Assembly (NCBI RefSeq): GCF_900170035.1
Contig: NZ_LT828544.1
Span: forward strand, 1-64,000
Direction: 5' to 3'
Length of the DNA: 64,000 bases
From: Desulfamplus magnetovallimortis
Lineage (GTDB): Bacteria > Desulfobacterota > Desulfobacteria > Desulfobacterales > Desulfobacteraceae
Shown: piece by piece, positions 8,737 through 18,165 of the stretch
Numbering within the stretch: the first letter of the stretch is position 1
Layout: every line of letters begins with the position of its first letter
Made by a program: the position numbers and the translations under genes
Notes under the pieces: generated by a model
What the model saw: the letters and a program-made list of their open reading frames with translations, nothing else
Databases searched by the model: none
Told to the model about the DNA's origin: nothing

Positions 8737-9024
8737 ATGAGTTTGAGACCTTTACAGGACAGAATTCTGGTTGAGAGAGTTGAAGAGACTTCAAAAACAA
8801 AAGGCGGAATCATTATTCCTGACACTGCAAAAGAGAAACCTGCTGAAGGTAAGGTTGTTGCAGTTGGTAATGGACGTGTTGGTGATGACGGTTCCCTTGT
8901 ACCCATGGAACTTAAAGTGGGTGACAGAATTCTTTTCAGCAAATATGGCGGAACAGATGTTAAGATAGATGGAAATGATTATCTGATCATGCGTCAGGAT
9001 GATGTTCTTGGTGTTGTTGAATAA
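8737..9024 (+). CDS. groES: Co-chaperonin GroES
   Basis: GroES caps the GroEL chamber during ATP-driven folding. The 95 residues begin [17 protein letters not shown], contain the mobile-loop region ([12 protein letters not shown]) and the roof segment, and end in [17 protein letters not shown]. Length and motifs are standard. AAAGGAG lies eight bases upstream of the ATG. It is followed by groEL after a 214-base gap containing an 18-bp tandem duplication. The pair is probably one operon. Confidence 0.97.
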   Translation: MSLRPLQDRILVERVEETSKTKGGIIIPDTAKEKPAEGKVVAVGNGRVGDDGSLVPMELKVGDRILFSKYGGTDVKIDGNDYLIMRQDDVLGVVE

Positions 9025-9104
9025 TTAGAAGTTGTTGAACAATATTGCAGAACCAGTTGAATATGGTCTTCTTGTAAAAAATCCAAAAAACTAAATTTGC
9101 TGTT

Positions 9105-9140
9105 AATAACTTCAGCGGTTTAAATAACTTCAGCGGTTTA
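9105..9140 (+). repeat. Perfect 18-bp tandem duplication between groES and groEL
   Basis: AATAACTTCAGCGGTTTA occurs at 9105-9122 and again at 9123-9140 without mismatch, in the groES-groEL leader. It could be neutral or could affect the mRNA leader of groEL. Confidence 0.8.
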
Positions 9141-9217
9141 CCGATGAAAAGTTGATGATATCGGATTTTTTACAGGTTTATCAAATATAATGATAAGAAA
9201 GTATTGAATTAAAATAG

Positions 9218-10888
<1,671 letters not shown>

Positions 10889-10949
10889 GCACCCTGAATG
10901 CAGGATATCTGAATCAAAGTTTGATCATTTGATTGCATTGTAGTATAAA

Positions 10950-10992
10950 GCCCCTGTACATTATTGTGATGTGCAGGGGCTTTTCTTTTTTT
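10950..10992 (+). terminator. Terminator of the groESL unit
   Basis: GCCCCTGTACA and TGTGCAGGGGC form an 11-bp stem with one G-T pair and a 9-base loop, followed by TTTTCTTTTTTT. It lies 62 bases after the groEL stop. Confidence 0.9.
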
Positions 10993-11073
10993 AAGAGTAC
11001 ACACCCATTGCAAATTTGTTTTTCAGAAAGTTGTTACAAGATGCTGGAAATTCAGAAGAGTATCATGCAGTAC

Positions 11074-11102
11074 TTGACATGAAACCTCTGCTCATATAGC
11101 AT
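11074..11102 (+). promoter_or_regulatory. Sigma-70-like promoter of the tol operon
   Basis: TTGACA at 11074-11079, 17-base spacer, TAGCAT at 11097-11102, about 75 bases before the tolQ start and just after the groEL terminator. The -10 is weak, so the assignment is tentative. Confidence 0.45.
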
Positions 11103-11177
11103 TGTTGCTGTTAATTTGTTGATCTTTAATTCAACTTTGATGAAAACTTTTATAATTATTCTTGGAGTTTGTTTTAA

Positions 11178-12047
11178 ATGAATCCGGAAACAACCGATTT
11201 ATTTCATATGTTAATGAACGCAGGTCCTGTTGTAAAAGCGGTGCTGCTGCTGCTTCTCTTTTTTTCCATTACATCGTGGGCAATTGTTTTTATCAAGTAT
11301 CGTTATATTCGCAGGGCTTACAGGGATTCTGTGGATTTTACGGATATTTTCTGGCAGTGCCGCAATCTTGCAGATGCCTTTGCAAAGGCCAAAATATTAA
11401 GGACAAGTCCGGTGGCCAGGGTATTTATTACAGGTTATATGGAGATAAAAAAATATGAACAGACTTCCACTGGAGCTTCTGATACAAGGGGTAAGACAGA
11501 TGGGATGATGATGCCTTCGTATAATATCATGAGCAGTGTCCAAAGGGCGCTCAGAAGATCCATCAATGTTGAAATAAGGCGATTGAGTCAACTGGTTCCC
11601 TTTCTTGCAACTGCAGGGAACACTGCCCCATTTATTGGCCTTTTTGGAACAGTATGGGGGATAATGAATACTTTTCATGGAATAGGTATGAGCAAATCGG
11701 CAAGTCTTGCTGTTGTGGCGCCTGGTATTTCGGAGGCTCTGGTTGCAACTGCTGCCGGCCTTGCAGTTGCTATTCCATCTGTAATGGCATACAACTACTT
11801 TACTGACAGGATAAGGGTGCTTGATTCTGAACTTCAAAGTTTTGTGGCTGATCTGCTCAATATTATTGAACGTGATCTCCAGAAAAACAACATAAACAGC
11901 AGCTCTGTTACTGCTTCTACAAGTGATGCTGGAACTGCTTCCAGCAGCATTAGAGGAAACAGCTCCGGAAGAATCATCAGAAAGACTCCTTTAACCGGCG
12001 ACAGTAATATTAACGATAAGACCCTTAGTCAAAGGGTACGTACATGA
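11178..12047 (+). CDS. tolQ: TolQ, proton-channel subunit of the Tol-Pal system
   Basis: TolQ with TolR uses the proton gradient to drive TolA, maintaining outer-membrane constriction during division. The 289 residues contain three membrane segments: about 17-36, and the pair in LVPFLATAGNTAPFIGLFGTV and ISEALVATAAGLAVAIPSVM, the ExbB/TolQ signature. Compared with the usual 225-235 residues there is an extra loop near residue 95-115 (TGASDTRGKTDGMMM) and a 50-residue Ser/Thr-rich tail. It is followed by tolR after 15 bases. The assignment as TolQ rather than ExbB rests on the tolR-tolA-tolB-pal context. Confidence 0.93.
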   Translation: MNPETTDLFHMLMNAGPVVKAVLLLLLFFSITSWAIVFIKYRYIRRAYRDSVDFTDIFWQCRNLADAFAKAKILRTSPVARVFITGYMEIKKYEQTSTGASDTRGKTDGMMMPSYNIMSSVQRALRRSINVEIRRLSQLVPFLATAGNTAPFIGLFGTVWGIMNTFHGIGMSKSASLAVVAPGISEALVATAAGLAVAIPSVMAYNYFTDRIRVLDSELQSFVADLLNIIERDLQKNNINSSSVTASTSDAGTASSSIRGNSSGRIIRKTPLTGDSNINDKTLSQRVRT

Positions 12048-12062
12048 AACAGGGGGCATATA

Positions 12063-12473
12063 ATGCAGATTGGCGGAGGAAGTGATCCTTTAATGTCAGA
12101 GATAAATGTTACGCCCTTTGTGGATGTAATGCTTGTCCTGCTTATTATTTTCATGGTGGCTGCACCAATGATGGTACAGGGTGTGGATGTCAATCTTCCA
12201 AAGGCTTCTTCAGCTCCCCTGAAAGCTGAAGAGAATCACCTTGTTATATCAATTAAAAAGGATGGTCAGGTATATATAAATGATCAGGTGATAGATATTG
12301 GTTTTTTGACTGAAAAACTACAGAAAATCCTTGAAAATATTGAAAGCAGGGATCTCTATCTTCGTGCAGACAAGGATATTCCCTATGGAGTTGTTGTTTC
12401 TGTAATGGCAAAGGTTAAAGCAGCCGGAGTCACATCCCTTGGCATGATTACACTTCCTGAAGAAAATATGTGA
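12063..12473 (+). CDS. tolR: TolR, ExbD/TolR family
   Basis: The 136-residue protein has a short cytoplasmic start, one membrane helix (about 18-38) containing the essential aspartate in the motif VTPFVDVMLVLLIIFMV, and a periplasmic ExbD/TolR domain. It partners with TolQ in the proton channel that energises TolA. The start ATG 12063 is preceded by an AGGGGG site. It lies between tolQ and tolA with short gaps. Confidence 0.96.
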   Translation: MQIGGGSDPLMSEINVTPFVDVMLVLLIIFMVAAPMMVQGVDVNLPKASSAPLKAEENHLVISIKKDGQVYINDQVIDIGFLTEKLQKILENIESRDLYLRADKDIPYGVVVSVMAKVKAAGVTSLGMITLPEENM

Positions 12474-12497
12474 AAAGCTTTAGCTGCGGACTAATCC

Positions 12498-13591
12498 ATG
12501 AACAATACGGCAGACAAACTCATCTCTCATCGCGATACCTTAGCTTCAATGGATGACACTTCGGTGGCTTCGGGTTTTGTGTTCTATTTTTTTTCCATTT
12601 TTATGCATGGTATTCTTCTTATTACCATGATTTTTGCCCAGAATCTGAGTGTTGTTAATACTTTGCCTCCTGCTGTAAGGGTGGATCTTGTCTCGTTTTC
12701 ACCAGGGATTTCCGATGTGGTTCCTTTGGCTGAGGAGCATGAGGAATCATTGCAATCTGAAGAGAGTCAATCATCTCTGAAAAATAATGACTTGCCTGAT
12801 GACTTGTCCAACAATATTCCCGAGGTTGATTCTGTTATGGCTTCCGAAGTGGAGACTGTGGCAGACTCAGAGATACCACCACCTGAAACTATTGAAAAAA
12901 AAGATACTCCCTTGCCTCCTGTTCAGGAAAAAGCCCCCCCAGTTGTAAAAGATGAGCCTGTAATGCCAGAAAAAAAAGAAGCTGAAAAAAAAGTTCCTGA
13001 AACACTTCAGGATAAAGAAAAGGATAAGCCTCCTGTTCAGGAGAAAAAAAATCCTCTTTAAAGAAAAAGACCTATGATGCGGAAAAGGTAAAGAAGATTG
13101 AAAAAAAAGCCAGTGTAAAGGAAGCCTCTGTTGAAAAGTTGCCTGCAAAAACTTCAGAAAACAAACCTGATAAAGCTGATGACTCCCTTGCAGATGCCCT
13201 GGAACGGGTCAAAAAAAGGGTTGCAGATCAACAGAATCAAAAACAGGCTTCTTCTGGATCCGGCGGAGGGGTTTCCGGTGCAAAGGGAGGAACGGGATCT
13301 TCCCAGGCCATTGATCTTTATAACCTTGAGCTTATGTATAGGATACGTCAAAACTGGGTTTTTAATGAAAAGCTTGCAGGAAAAGAGAATAACCTTGAGG
13401 TCAGGCTTGTTATTAAGATTCTGAGAAATGGCGAAATCAGGGATATCTGGTTTGAAACGCGTTCTGGTAACAGCTATCTTGATGAATCTGCTCTTAAGGC
13501 TGTAAAAAAATCCAATCCTTTATCAGCTCTTCCGCCTGGATACTCTTCATATGATGTAGGATTGATTTTTACTCCTTCAGGATTGCAATAA
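12498..13591 (+). CDS. tolA: TolA-like protein; apparent frameshift at an A8 run
   Basis: TolA links the inner-membrane TolQR motor to TolB/Pal. The first frame gives an N-terminal cytoplasmic segment, one membrane helix (about residues 27-46) and a long Pro/Glu/Lys-rich stalk, then stops at 13061. The second frame resumes the stalk (SSLKKKTYDAEKVKKIEKKA) and ends in a TonB/TolA C-terminal domain (LYNLELMYRIRQNWVFN ... VGLIFTPSGLQ). The junction coincides with eight A at 13044-13051; nine A would restore one frame of about 364 residues. Both halves are otherwise intact, so the break is recent, a sequence error, or slippage. The stop codon overlaps the start of a hairpin repeat. Confidence 0.85.
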
Positions 13592-13772
13592 CGTACATGG
13601 CTGATGACAGCCACAATCGAAGAGATGAAAGTCGTTTCAAAAACATCTATTTATTGAGACTTTCATATAAAACCCTCATGATAGCGATGGCATAACAACG
13701 ATGCATTAAAGTCTTTATATAGATGCATTAAAGTTTTTATATATCAGTATGCTATGGAGACTGTCTCATGAA
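13589..13772 (+). repeat. 79-bp-family hairpin repeats between tolA and tolB
   Basis: The region starts with TAACGTACATGGCTGATGAC (sharing bases with the tolA stop). GATGAAAGTC at 13624 pairs with GAGACTTTCAT at 13656. A second degenerate unit ends with GAGACTGTCTCAT at 13757. It is lengthened by an internal 22-bp duplication (GATGCATTAAAGTCTTTATA-like, about 13700-13743). It is the same family as 15405-15660 and 24494-24668. Confidence 0.75.
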
Positions 13773-13824
13773 CATAATAAACGGGCATGGATGTCATTTT
13801 GTAATAGGGTTTAATGAACTTACC

Positions 13825-13877
13825 TAAACTCCCCCTCGCAAGTCCGTAGAGGTGACTGGGGGGTGAGCTGAATGGAC
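13825..13877 (+). repeat. CTCCCCCTCGC dispersed repeat, copy 1
   Basis: TAAACTCCCCCTCGCAAGTC, a 9-10-base variable segment, then CTGGGGG(G)TGAGCTGAATGGAC. The same arrangement occurs inverted at 35024-35077. The two C/G-rich blocks could pair as a hairpin. Confidence 0.65.
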
Positions 13878-13913
13878 AAGTTATTAAAAATCAATTCTTC
13901 AGTAACTACTAAA

Positions 13914-13943
13914 CACGGAAATTTGTATCTATTTCCACGGTAA
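13914..13943 (-). repeat. Partial ACCGTG 62-bp-family unit
   Basis: CACGGAAATTTGTATCTATTTCCACGGTAA, given here in two pieces (CACGGAAATTTGTATC and TATTTCCACGGTAA), matches one end of the family in inverted orientation. It lies 15 bases before the tolB start. Together with the two preceding repeats it fills the 367-base tolA-tolB gap. Confidence 0.6.
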
Positions 13944-13958
13944 AGCAGGTAATATCTA

Positions 13959-15377
13959 ATGAGTAAAATTTTTAATTTATCTTCAGATTCTGTTTATCAA
14001 AAACGTGAAAAGAATTTCCGTTTTATGATTTTGAACTCACTTGCAATATTAAAAGTATCCGTTTTTTTAATAGCTGTTTTTATTTTAGGGGAGATTGGTT
14101 ACCCCCTGCAAGTTGCTGCTGAATATTCATATATTAATATAAATGATCCGCTTGTAAAAAAAATCCCCATTGCAATTCCTGAGTTCAGACCAATGACCGG
14201 CAATGAAGAGGAGCGATCCATTGGAAAAGAGAGTGTTGATATTCTTTCCAGGGCACTTGGTTTTACAGGCTACCTTAATATAATGGATCCCCTTGCCTTT
14301 TTGGATAAACCTTCGGAAAAGGGAATTACTGGAGCTGATATTACATATAAAAACTGGACTTCCATTGGTGCAGAACTTCTGATAACTGGCGGAGTTGTTG
14401 AGCATGATGGAAATATCCGTCTGGAATTGCGTCTTTTTGATACATTCAAAGAGACTATGCCTGTTGCAAAGGCCTATAATATCAAGTATCGGAATGATAT
14501 CAGAAAGGTGATTTACCGTTTTTGTTCAGATATATCACTTGCATTGACAGGAAAAAGAGGTGTCTTTGGTAGCAAGTTTACTTTTGTTTCAGTTGTAGAT
14601 GGAAACAAGGAGATCTTTACATGTGATTTTGACGGTGAAAATCTTGAACAAATAACATTTGATAAAAATATCGCTATTTCCCCTGCATGGTCTTCGGATG
14701 GAAACTACCTTGCCTATACTTCCTATGCTGATGGTAATCCTGATATCCACATACGTTCTTTAAAAGATAAAAAAAATGTTGCTAAAGTTAATAGGAAAGG
14801 TATGAATATAACCCCCGAGTGGGTTCCGGATACTTTTGCACTGGCTGCAACTTTGAGTTTTTCCGGAGATCAGGAGATATATCTTGTTCTTGGCAGCGGT
14901 GAGATAAAGGAACCCCCTCTTACTCGTAACTGGGGTATTGATGTCTCTCCATCATTTTCGCCAGATGGTAAAAAATTTGCTTTTGTCTCAAGAAGATCTG
15001 GTACTCCCCAGATTTTTATCAGTGATATGGCTACAGGAAGTGTATCCCGTTTAACATTCAAAGGCAATTACAACACTTCTCCTGCCTGGTCTCCAGAAGG
15101 AGATAAGATTGCGTATGTTGGTATTGTTAAAAATGAGATAGATATTTATGTCATTGATGCAGATGGTGGGGAGCCTCTTCAGTTAACAAGAGGTAGGGGT
15201 GATAATGAGAGTCCCACATGGTCTCCGGACGGTGGTCTTATTGCTTTCAGTTCCACCCGTCAGGGGGTGTCGAAAATATATGTAATGTCCTCAAACGGTA
15301 CAGACCAGAGAATACTTTTTGAATTTGAAGGTGCTCAGACTGATCCTGCATGGTCGATGGCTGTTGCAGGGGAATGA
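13959..15377 (+). CDS. tolB: TolB, periplasmic beta-propeller of Tol-Pal
   Basis: TolB is the periplasmic component that binds Pal and TolA. The 472 residues comprise a signal sequence, an N-terminal alpha/beta domain (ADITYKNWTSIGAELLITGG) and a C-terminal six-bladed propeller. The WD40-like PD40 repeats are clear: SPAWSSDGNYLAYTS, SPSFSPDGKKFAFVS, SPAWSPEGDKIAYVG and SPTWSPDGGLIAFSS. The annotated ATG gives a long 23-residue leader before the hydrophobic core; an internal ATG at about 14025 would give a more normal signal peptide and is a real alternative start. Confidence 0.95.
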   Translation: MSKIFNLSSDSVYQKREKNFRFMILNSLAILKVSVFLIAVFILGEIGYPLQVAAEYSYININDPLVKKIPIAIPEFRPMTGNEEERSIGKESVDILSRALGFTGYLNIMDPLAFLDKPSEKGITGADITYKNWTSIGAELLITGGVVEHDGNIRLELRLFDTFKETMPVAKAYNIKYRNDIRKVIYRFCSDISLALTGKRGVFGSKFTFVSVVDGNKEIFTCDFDGENLEQITFDKNIAISPAWSSDGNYLAYTSYADGNPDIHIRSLKDKKNVAKVNRKGMNITPEWVPDTFALAATLSFSGDQEIYLVLGSGEIKEPPLTRNWGIDVSPSFSPDGKKFAFVSRRSGTPQIFISDMATGSVSRLTFKGNYNTSPAWSPEGDKIAYVGIVKNEIDIYVIDADGGEPLQLTRGRGDNESPTWSPDGGLIAFSSTRQGVSKIYVMSSNGTDQRILFEFEGAQTDPAWSMAVAGE

Positions 15378-15404
15378 AGATCGTTAAGGAATGATAACGA
15401 TATA

Positions 15405-15660
15405 GAGAAACTTTCTAATAACGTACATGGCTGATGACCGCCACAATCGAAGGGATGAAAGTCGTTTTTAAAACAGTCTGTTAAGGAGACTTTCATATAA
15501 AATCTCCATGTTTGCTGACGCATCACAACGAAACATGAAAGCCGTTATATATCAGCATGTTATGGAGACTTTCTAATAAACCTTCATGATTGTGAGGGTA
15601 TCATAAAGATGTATGAAAGTCTTTATATGTCAGTATGTTATGGAGACTTTCTAATAAAAA
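15405..15660 (+). repeat. Tandem array of three ~79-bp hairpin units (tolB-pal gap)
   Basis: GAAACTTTC/GAGACTTTC recurs at 15407, 15486, 15565 and 15643, a period of 79, 79 and 78 bases. Each unit carries CATG near its start, ATGAAAGYC in the middle and GAGACTTTC at the end, so ATGAAAGTC can pair with GACTTTCAT within a unit. The last unit ends only about 9 bases before the pal ribosome binding site AAGGAGG. The 302-base gap is entirely this array. Confidence 0.85.
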
Positions 15661-15679
15661 ATAATTTTAAGGAGGAAAA

Positions 15680-16273
15680 ATGAAAAAGCAAGTATTTAAA
15701 GCATTTTGTCTGTTTATTATGATGGCAGCAGTGGTATTGACCTTTTCATGTGCCAAAAAGACAATCCAAAGTGACCCATCATCAAATGGAAGTGAAATTT
15801 CCCAGGCTGAGAAGGATGCCAGGGACGCAGCATTGAAGGCAGAAGAGCTTGCAAGGCAGCAGAGCGCCATAGAAGAGCAGCGTCTCAAGGATGAAGAGCT
15901 GAAAAATAGGGAAACAGCTCAGAAAAAAGCTGCAAGAGAGCTTTTTGAAAATAAGGATATCTATTTTGACTATGACAGTTCCGAGCTTACACCCATTGCC
16001 CGTATGGCATTGAAGGAAAAAGCAGACTGGCTTTCAGAAAATCCCTATGCCGCAGTTACGATTGAGGGACATTGTGATGAACGTGGTACAACAGAGTACA
16101 ACCTTGCCCTTGGAGAAAAGAGAGCTATTTCTGCTAAAAACTACCTTCAGGATCTCGGCATTGCAGATAATCGCATGAGCACAATAAGCTACGGAGAAGA
16201 AAAGCCCCAGGTGAGAGGCAATGACGAAGCATCATGGGCAAAAAATAGACGTGTACATTTTATAATCCGTTAA
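15680..16273 (+). CDS. pal: Peptidoglycan-associated lipoprotein Pal
   Basis: Pal is an outer-membrane lipoprotein that binds peptidoglycan and TolB. The 197 residues start with a lipoprotein signal ending in LTFSC (C24 is the lipidated residue). There follows a charged coiled-coil-like linker rich in E, K and Q (about 40-95) and an OmpA C-terminal domain. In that domain EGHCDERGTTEYNLALG and the RRVHFIIR ending are typical of Pal. AAGGAGG stands seven bases upstream of the ATG. It follows tolB across a repeat array. Confidence 0.97.
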   Translation: MKKQVFKAFCLFIMMAAVVLTFSCAKKTIQSDPSSNGSEISQAEKDARDAALKAEELARQQSAIEEQRLKDEELKNRETAQKKAARELFENKDIYFDYDSSELTPIARMALKEKADWLSENPYAAVTIEGHCDERGTTEYNLALGEKRAISAKNYLQDLGIADNRMSTISYGEEKPQVRGNDEASWAKNRRVHFIIR

Positions 16274-16426
16274 AGAATTAGTCTTAAATATCTTGCCCAT
16301 TTCAAAACAGGTGACCTTTGCAGGTCAGACGTTTGATAATTCTAATTGGGTACCTTATTTTGTGCTGATTCCTAAGTGTTTTTTTTAGGTTTCACAGTAG
16401 GGTTTATAATCCGTGTCGGGTAGATA

Positions 16427-16457
16427 CCCTCCTCCCTTGTAGTTTGGGGAGGGGGGA
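16427..16457 (+). other. G/C-rich hairpin upstream of cpoB
   Basis: CCCTCCTCCC and GGGGAGGGGGG are separated by about ten bases and could form a strong stem, followed by CTCTTG rather than a T run. It ends about 18 bases before the cpoB Shine-Dalgarno. A role in attenuating cpoB or stabilising mRNA is speculation. It resembles the C/G blocks of the CTCCCCCTCGC repeat. Confidence 0.4.
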
Positions 16458-16486
16458 ACTCTTGTGACATGAAAGGAGGCAATGGA

Positions 16487-17407
16487 TTGCTTGTAGCAGG
16501 TAGATTAATAAGCCGGAAAACTTCTTGCAACAGGAATTCCGGAAGGATGTATCGTTTTTGGTTGTCAGCTTTTCTTTCTGCTTTTTGCCTTCAATGTTTG
16601 CTGACAGGTTGTGTTGAGACCCAGGAATTTGTCCTTCTTGAAAACAGGGTGGCTACACTTGAGGCAGTTAATAGAAGGTTGAAAGAGAAGACAGAAGAGT
16701 ATGATAGCAGGTTAAAGGTTGATTTTGTCAATCTTGAAGAGGGCGTTGCAGGGGTTCAGAAAAATCAGCAGCAGAAATATGCAGATATTAATGCAACAAT
16801 TGAGAGTATCAAGAATGATATCCGCCTTTTGAAGGGAGAGATTGAAGAGTCAGAGTATCGACTTGCAAAAGGTGGCGCAGCTCTTCCTGCTTCTGATTTT
16901 GACCGTCTTGACAGTGCAGTTTCAAATAATTACAAGCGTATTGCCAGGCTTGAGAAACATCTTGGACTTTCTCCGCCTGAAGATGTTGCAGGGTTGGAGA
17001 CAGAAGCTTCATCTACTTCAACCAACGGGTCAGGGATGGATGAAGAGAAACTTTACATGACTGCAAAATCACTTCTTGATCAGGGTGCCAACGAAGATGC
17101 AAGGAAACAGTTTGAGCTTTTTATTGAAAAGTTTCCAAAATCATCAAATGCTGATAATGCACGCTTCTGGATTGCAGACAGCTATTACAGGGATAAGTGG
17201 TACGAAAAGGCTATTCTTGAATACCAGAGGGTGATAGAGGAGTACCCAAGGGGTAATAAGGTTCCTGCAGCTCTTCTTAAGCAGGGCTACTCATTTGCAA
17301 CACTTGGTGAGAGAAAAAGTGCCAGATTAATATTGGAGGATGTTATAAACAAATATCCCCAGAGCCAGGAAGCAGCACTTGCAAAGGAAAAACTCAAAAG
17401 TTTGTAG
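16487..17407 (+). CDS. cpoB: CpoB/YbgF, Tol-Pal system TPR protein
   Basis: CpoB coordinates peptidoglycan synthesis with outer-membrane constriction. An N-terminal signal with lipobox LLTGC suggests a lipoprotein. Residues after it form a coiled coil (LENRVATLEAVNRRLKEK), and the C-terminal third is a TPR region with the YbgF pattern LYMTAKSLLDQG, ARKQFELFIEKFP and NARFWIADSYY. I chose TTG 16487 because GGAGG is seven bases upstream. ATG 16469 and ATG 16547 are in-frame alternatives. It closes the tol locus and overlaps ruvC by 29 bases. Confidence 0.88.
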   Translation: MLVAGRLISRKTSCNRNSGRMYRFWLSAFLSAFCLQCLLTGCVETQEFVLLENRVATLEAVNRRLKEKTEEYDSRLKVDFVNLEEGVAGVQKNQQQKYADINATIESIKNDIRLLKGEIEESEYRLAKGGAALPASDFDRLDSAVSNNYKRIARLEKHLGLSPPEDVAGLETEASSTSTNGSGMDEEKLYMTAKSLLDQGANEDARKQFELFIEKFPKSSNADNARFWIADSYYRDKWYEKAILEYQRVIEEYPRGNKVPAALLKQGYSFATLGERKSARLILEDVINKYPQSQEAALAKEKLKSL

Positions 17408-17903
17408 CAAAATAAAGGTTGTGGGGATAGATCCCGGACTTGCAGGTACAGGTGTAGGGCTTATTCACAGTAATGGTTTGAGAAGAATATCAGGATATGC
17501 ATTTGGCAGCATAAAGACTTCAAGCAATGATGCTCTATGTTTACGCCTTGAGCATATTTACTCTGAAACATTGAAATTTCTCAATGAGCAGTCTCCTGAT
17601 ATTGTGGTTCTGGAAGATATCTTTTCCCTTGGTAAATACCCTGGTTCAGGTATAACTCTTGGTAAAGTTACAGGTGTGCTTTTGCTTGCTGCCTGCCAAT
17701 CTGGTGCGACAACTACTGAAATCTCTGTCAGAGAAGCTAAGAAAATTATTTCAGGCACAGGCAGTGCTGATAAGCATCAGGTGGAAAAGTCTGTACGCAG
17801 TTTTCTTGATCACCCTGAACCCATACGTCCTTTTCATGCTTCAGACGCACTGGCCCTTGCCATAGCTGGTTTTTTCAGATATTCCAAAAATTTTATGAAA
17901 TAA
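17379..17903 (+). CDS. ruvC: Holliday junction endonuclease RuvC
   Basis: RuvC cleaves Holliday junctions during recombination, acting with RuvAB. The 174 residues show the RNase H-like catalytic acids: D in VVGIDPGLAGTG, E in VVLEDIF, and the terminal pair in HASDALALAIA. The only start upstream of the first catalytic Asp that leaves a normal N-terminus is TTG 17379, which lies inside the end of cpoB. GTG 17421 would be very close to the active site. ruvA and ruvB follow, although a repeat-filled gap of 262 bases separates ruvC from ruvA. Confidence 0.93.
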   Translation: MQRKNSKVCSKIKVVGIDPGLAGTGVGLIHSNGLRRISGYAFGSIKTSSNDALCLRLEHIYSETLKFLNEQSPDIVVLEDIFSLGKYPGSGITLGKVTGVLLLAACQSGATTTEISVREAKKIISGTGSADKHQVEKSVRSFLDHPEPIRPFHASDALALAIAGFFRYSKNFMK

Positions 17904-17947
17904 TTTCAACAACTTAAGGATTGAAAAATCCTTGAAATCGGATTTTT

Positions 17948-18122
17948 ACCGTGAAAATGATGGCATCTTTCATTTGTCATACACTTTCCTGAACACAATG
18001 CCAGTTTTCCTGGTAGTCTGTTCCGGAAAGTGTAAAGTACTTTCTGCATGATATGAAGGATGCCAAAATGACTATCATTTTTATACTTGGGGGTGATTGA
18101 TACGCAATCATGTCTGTTTACC
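17948..18122 (+). repeat. ACCGTG 62-bp-family unit split by a MITE-like insertion
   Basis: The unit begins ACCGTGAAAATGA at 17948, is interrupted by the element at 17962-18064, and resumes AAAATGACTATCATTTTTAT at 18065, running through TTGGGGGTGATTGATACG to TTTACCGG. Removing the insert and one copy of the duplicated octamer restores a normal unit. Confidence 0.88.
17962..18064 (+). mobile_element. MITE-like element, copy B, nested
   Basis: The 103-bp element has ends GGCATCTTTCAT and ATGAAGGATGCC. It is flanked by AAAATGAT (17954-17961) and AAAATGAC (18065-18072), an 8-bp duplication with one mismatch. Internally TACACTTTCC and GGAAAGTGTAAAGTACTTT form a second inverted pair. It has no open reading frame of note. 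The insertion into a separate repeat unit shows that the element moved as a discrete piece. Confidence 0.9.
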
Positions 18123-18165
18123 GGTTCTTTAACGTTGCATTTGGTCAAAATTACTGGAAATTTGT

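Noticed and set aside
15405-15660. CRISPR array or riboswitch
   Set aside because: The 79-bp period has conserved sequence throughout, no unique spacers, and the same units appear in unrelated gene contexts, which does not suit a ligand-specific riboswitch.
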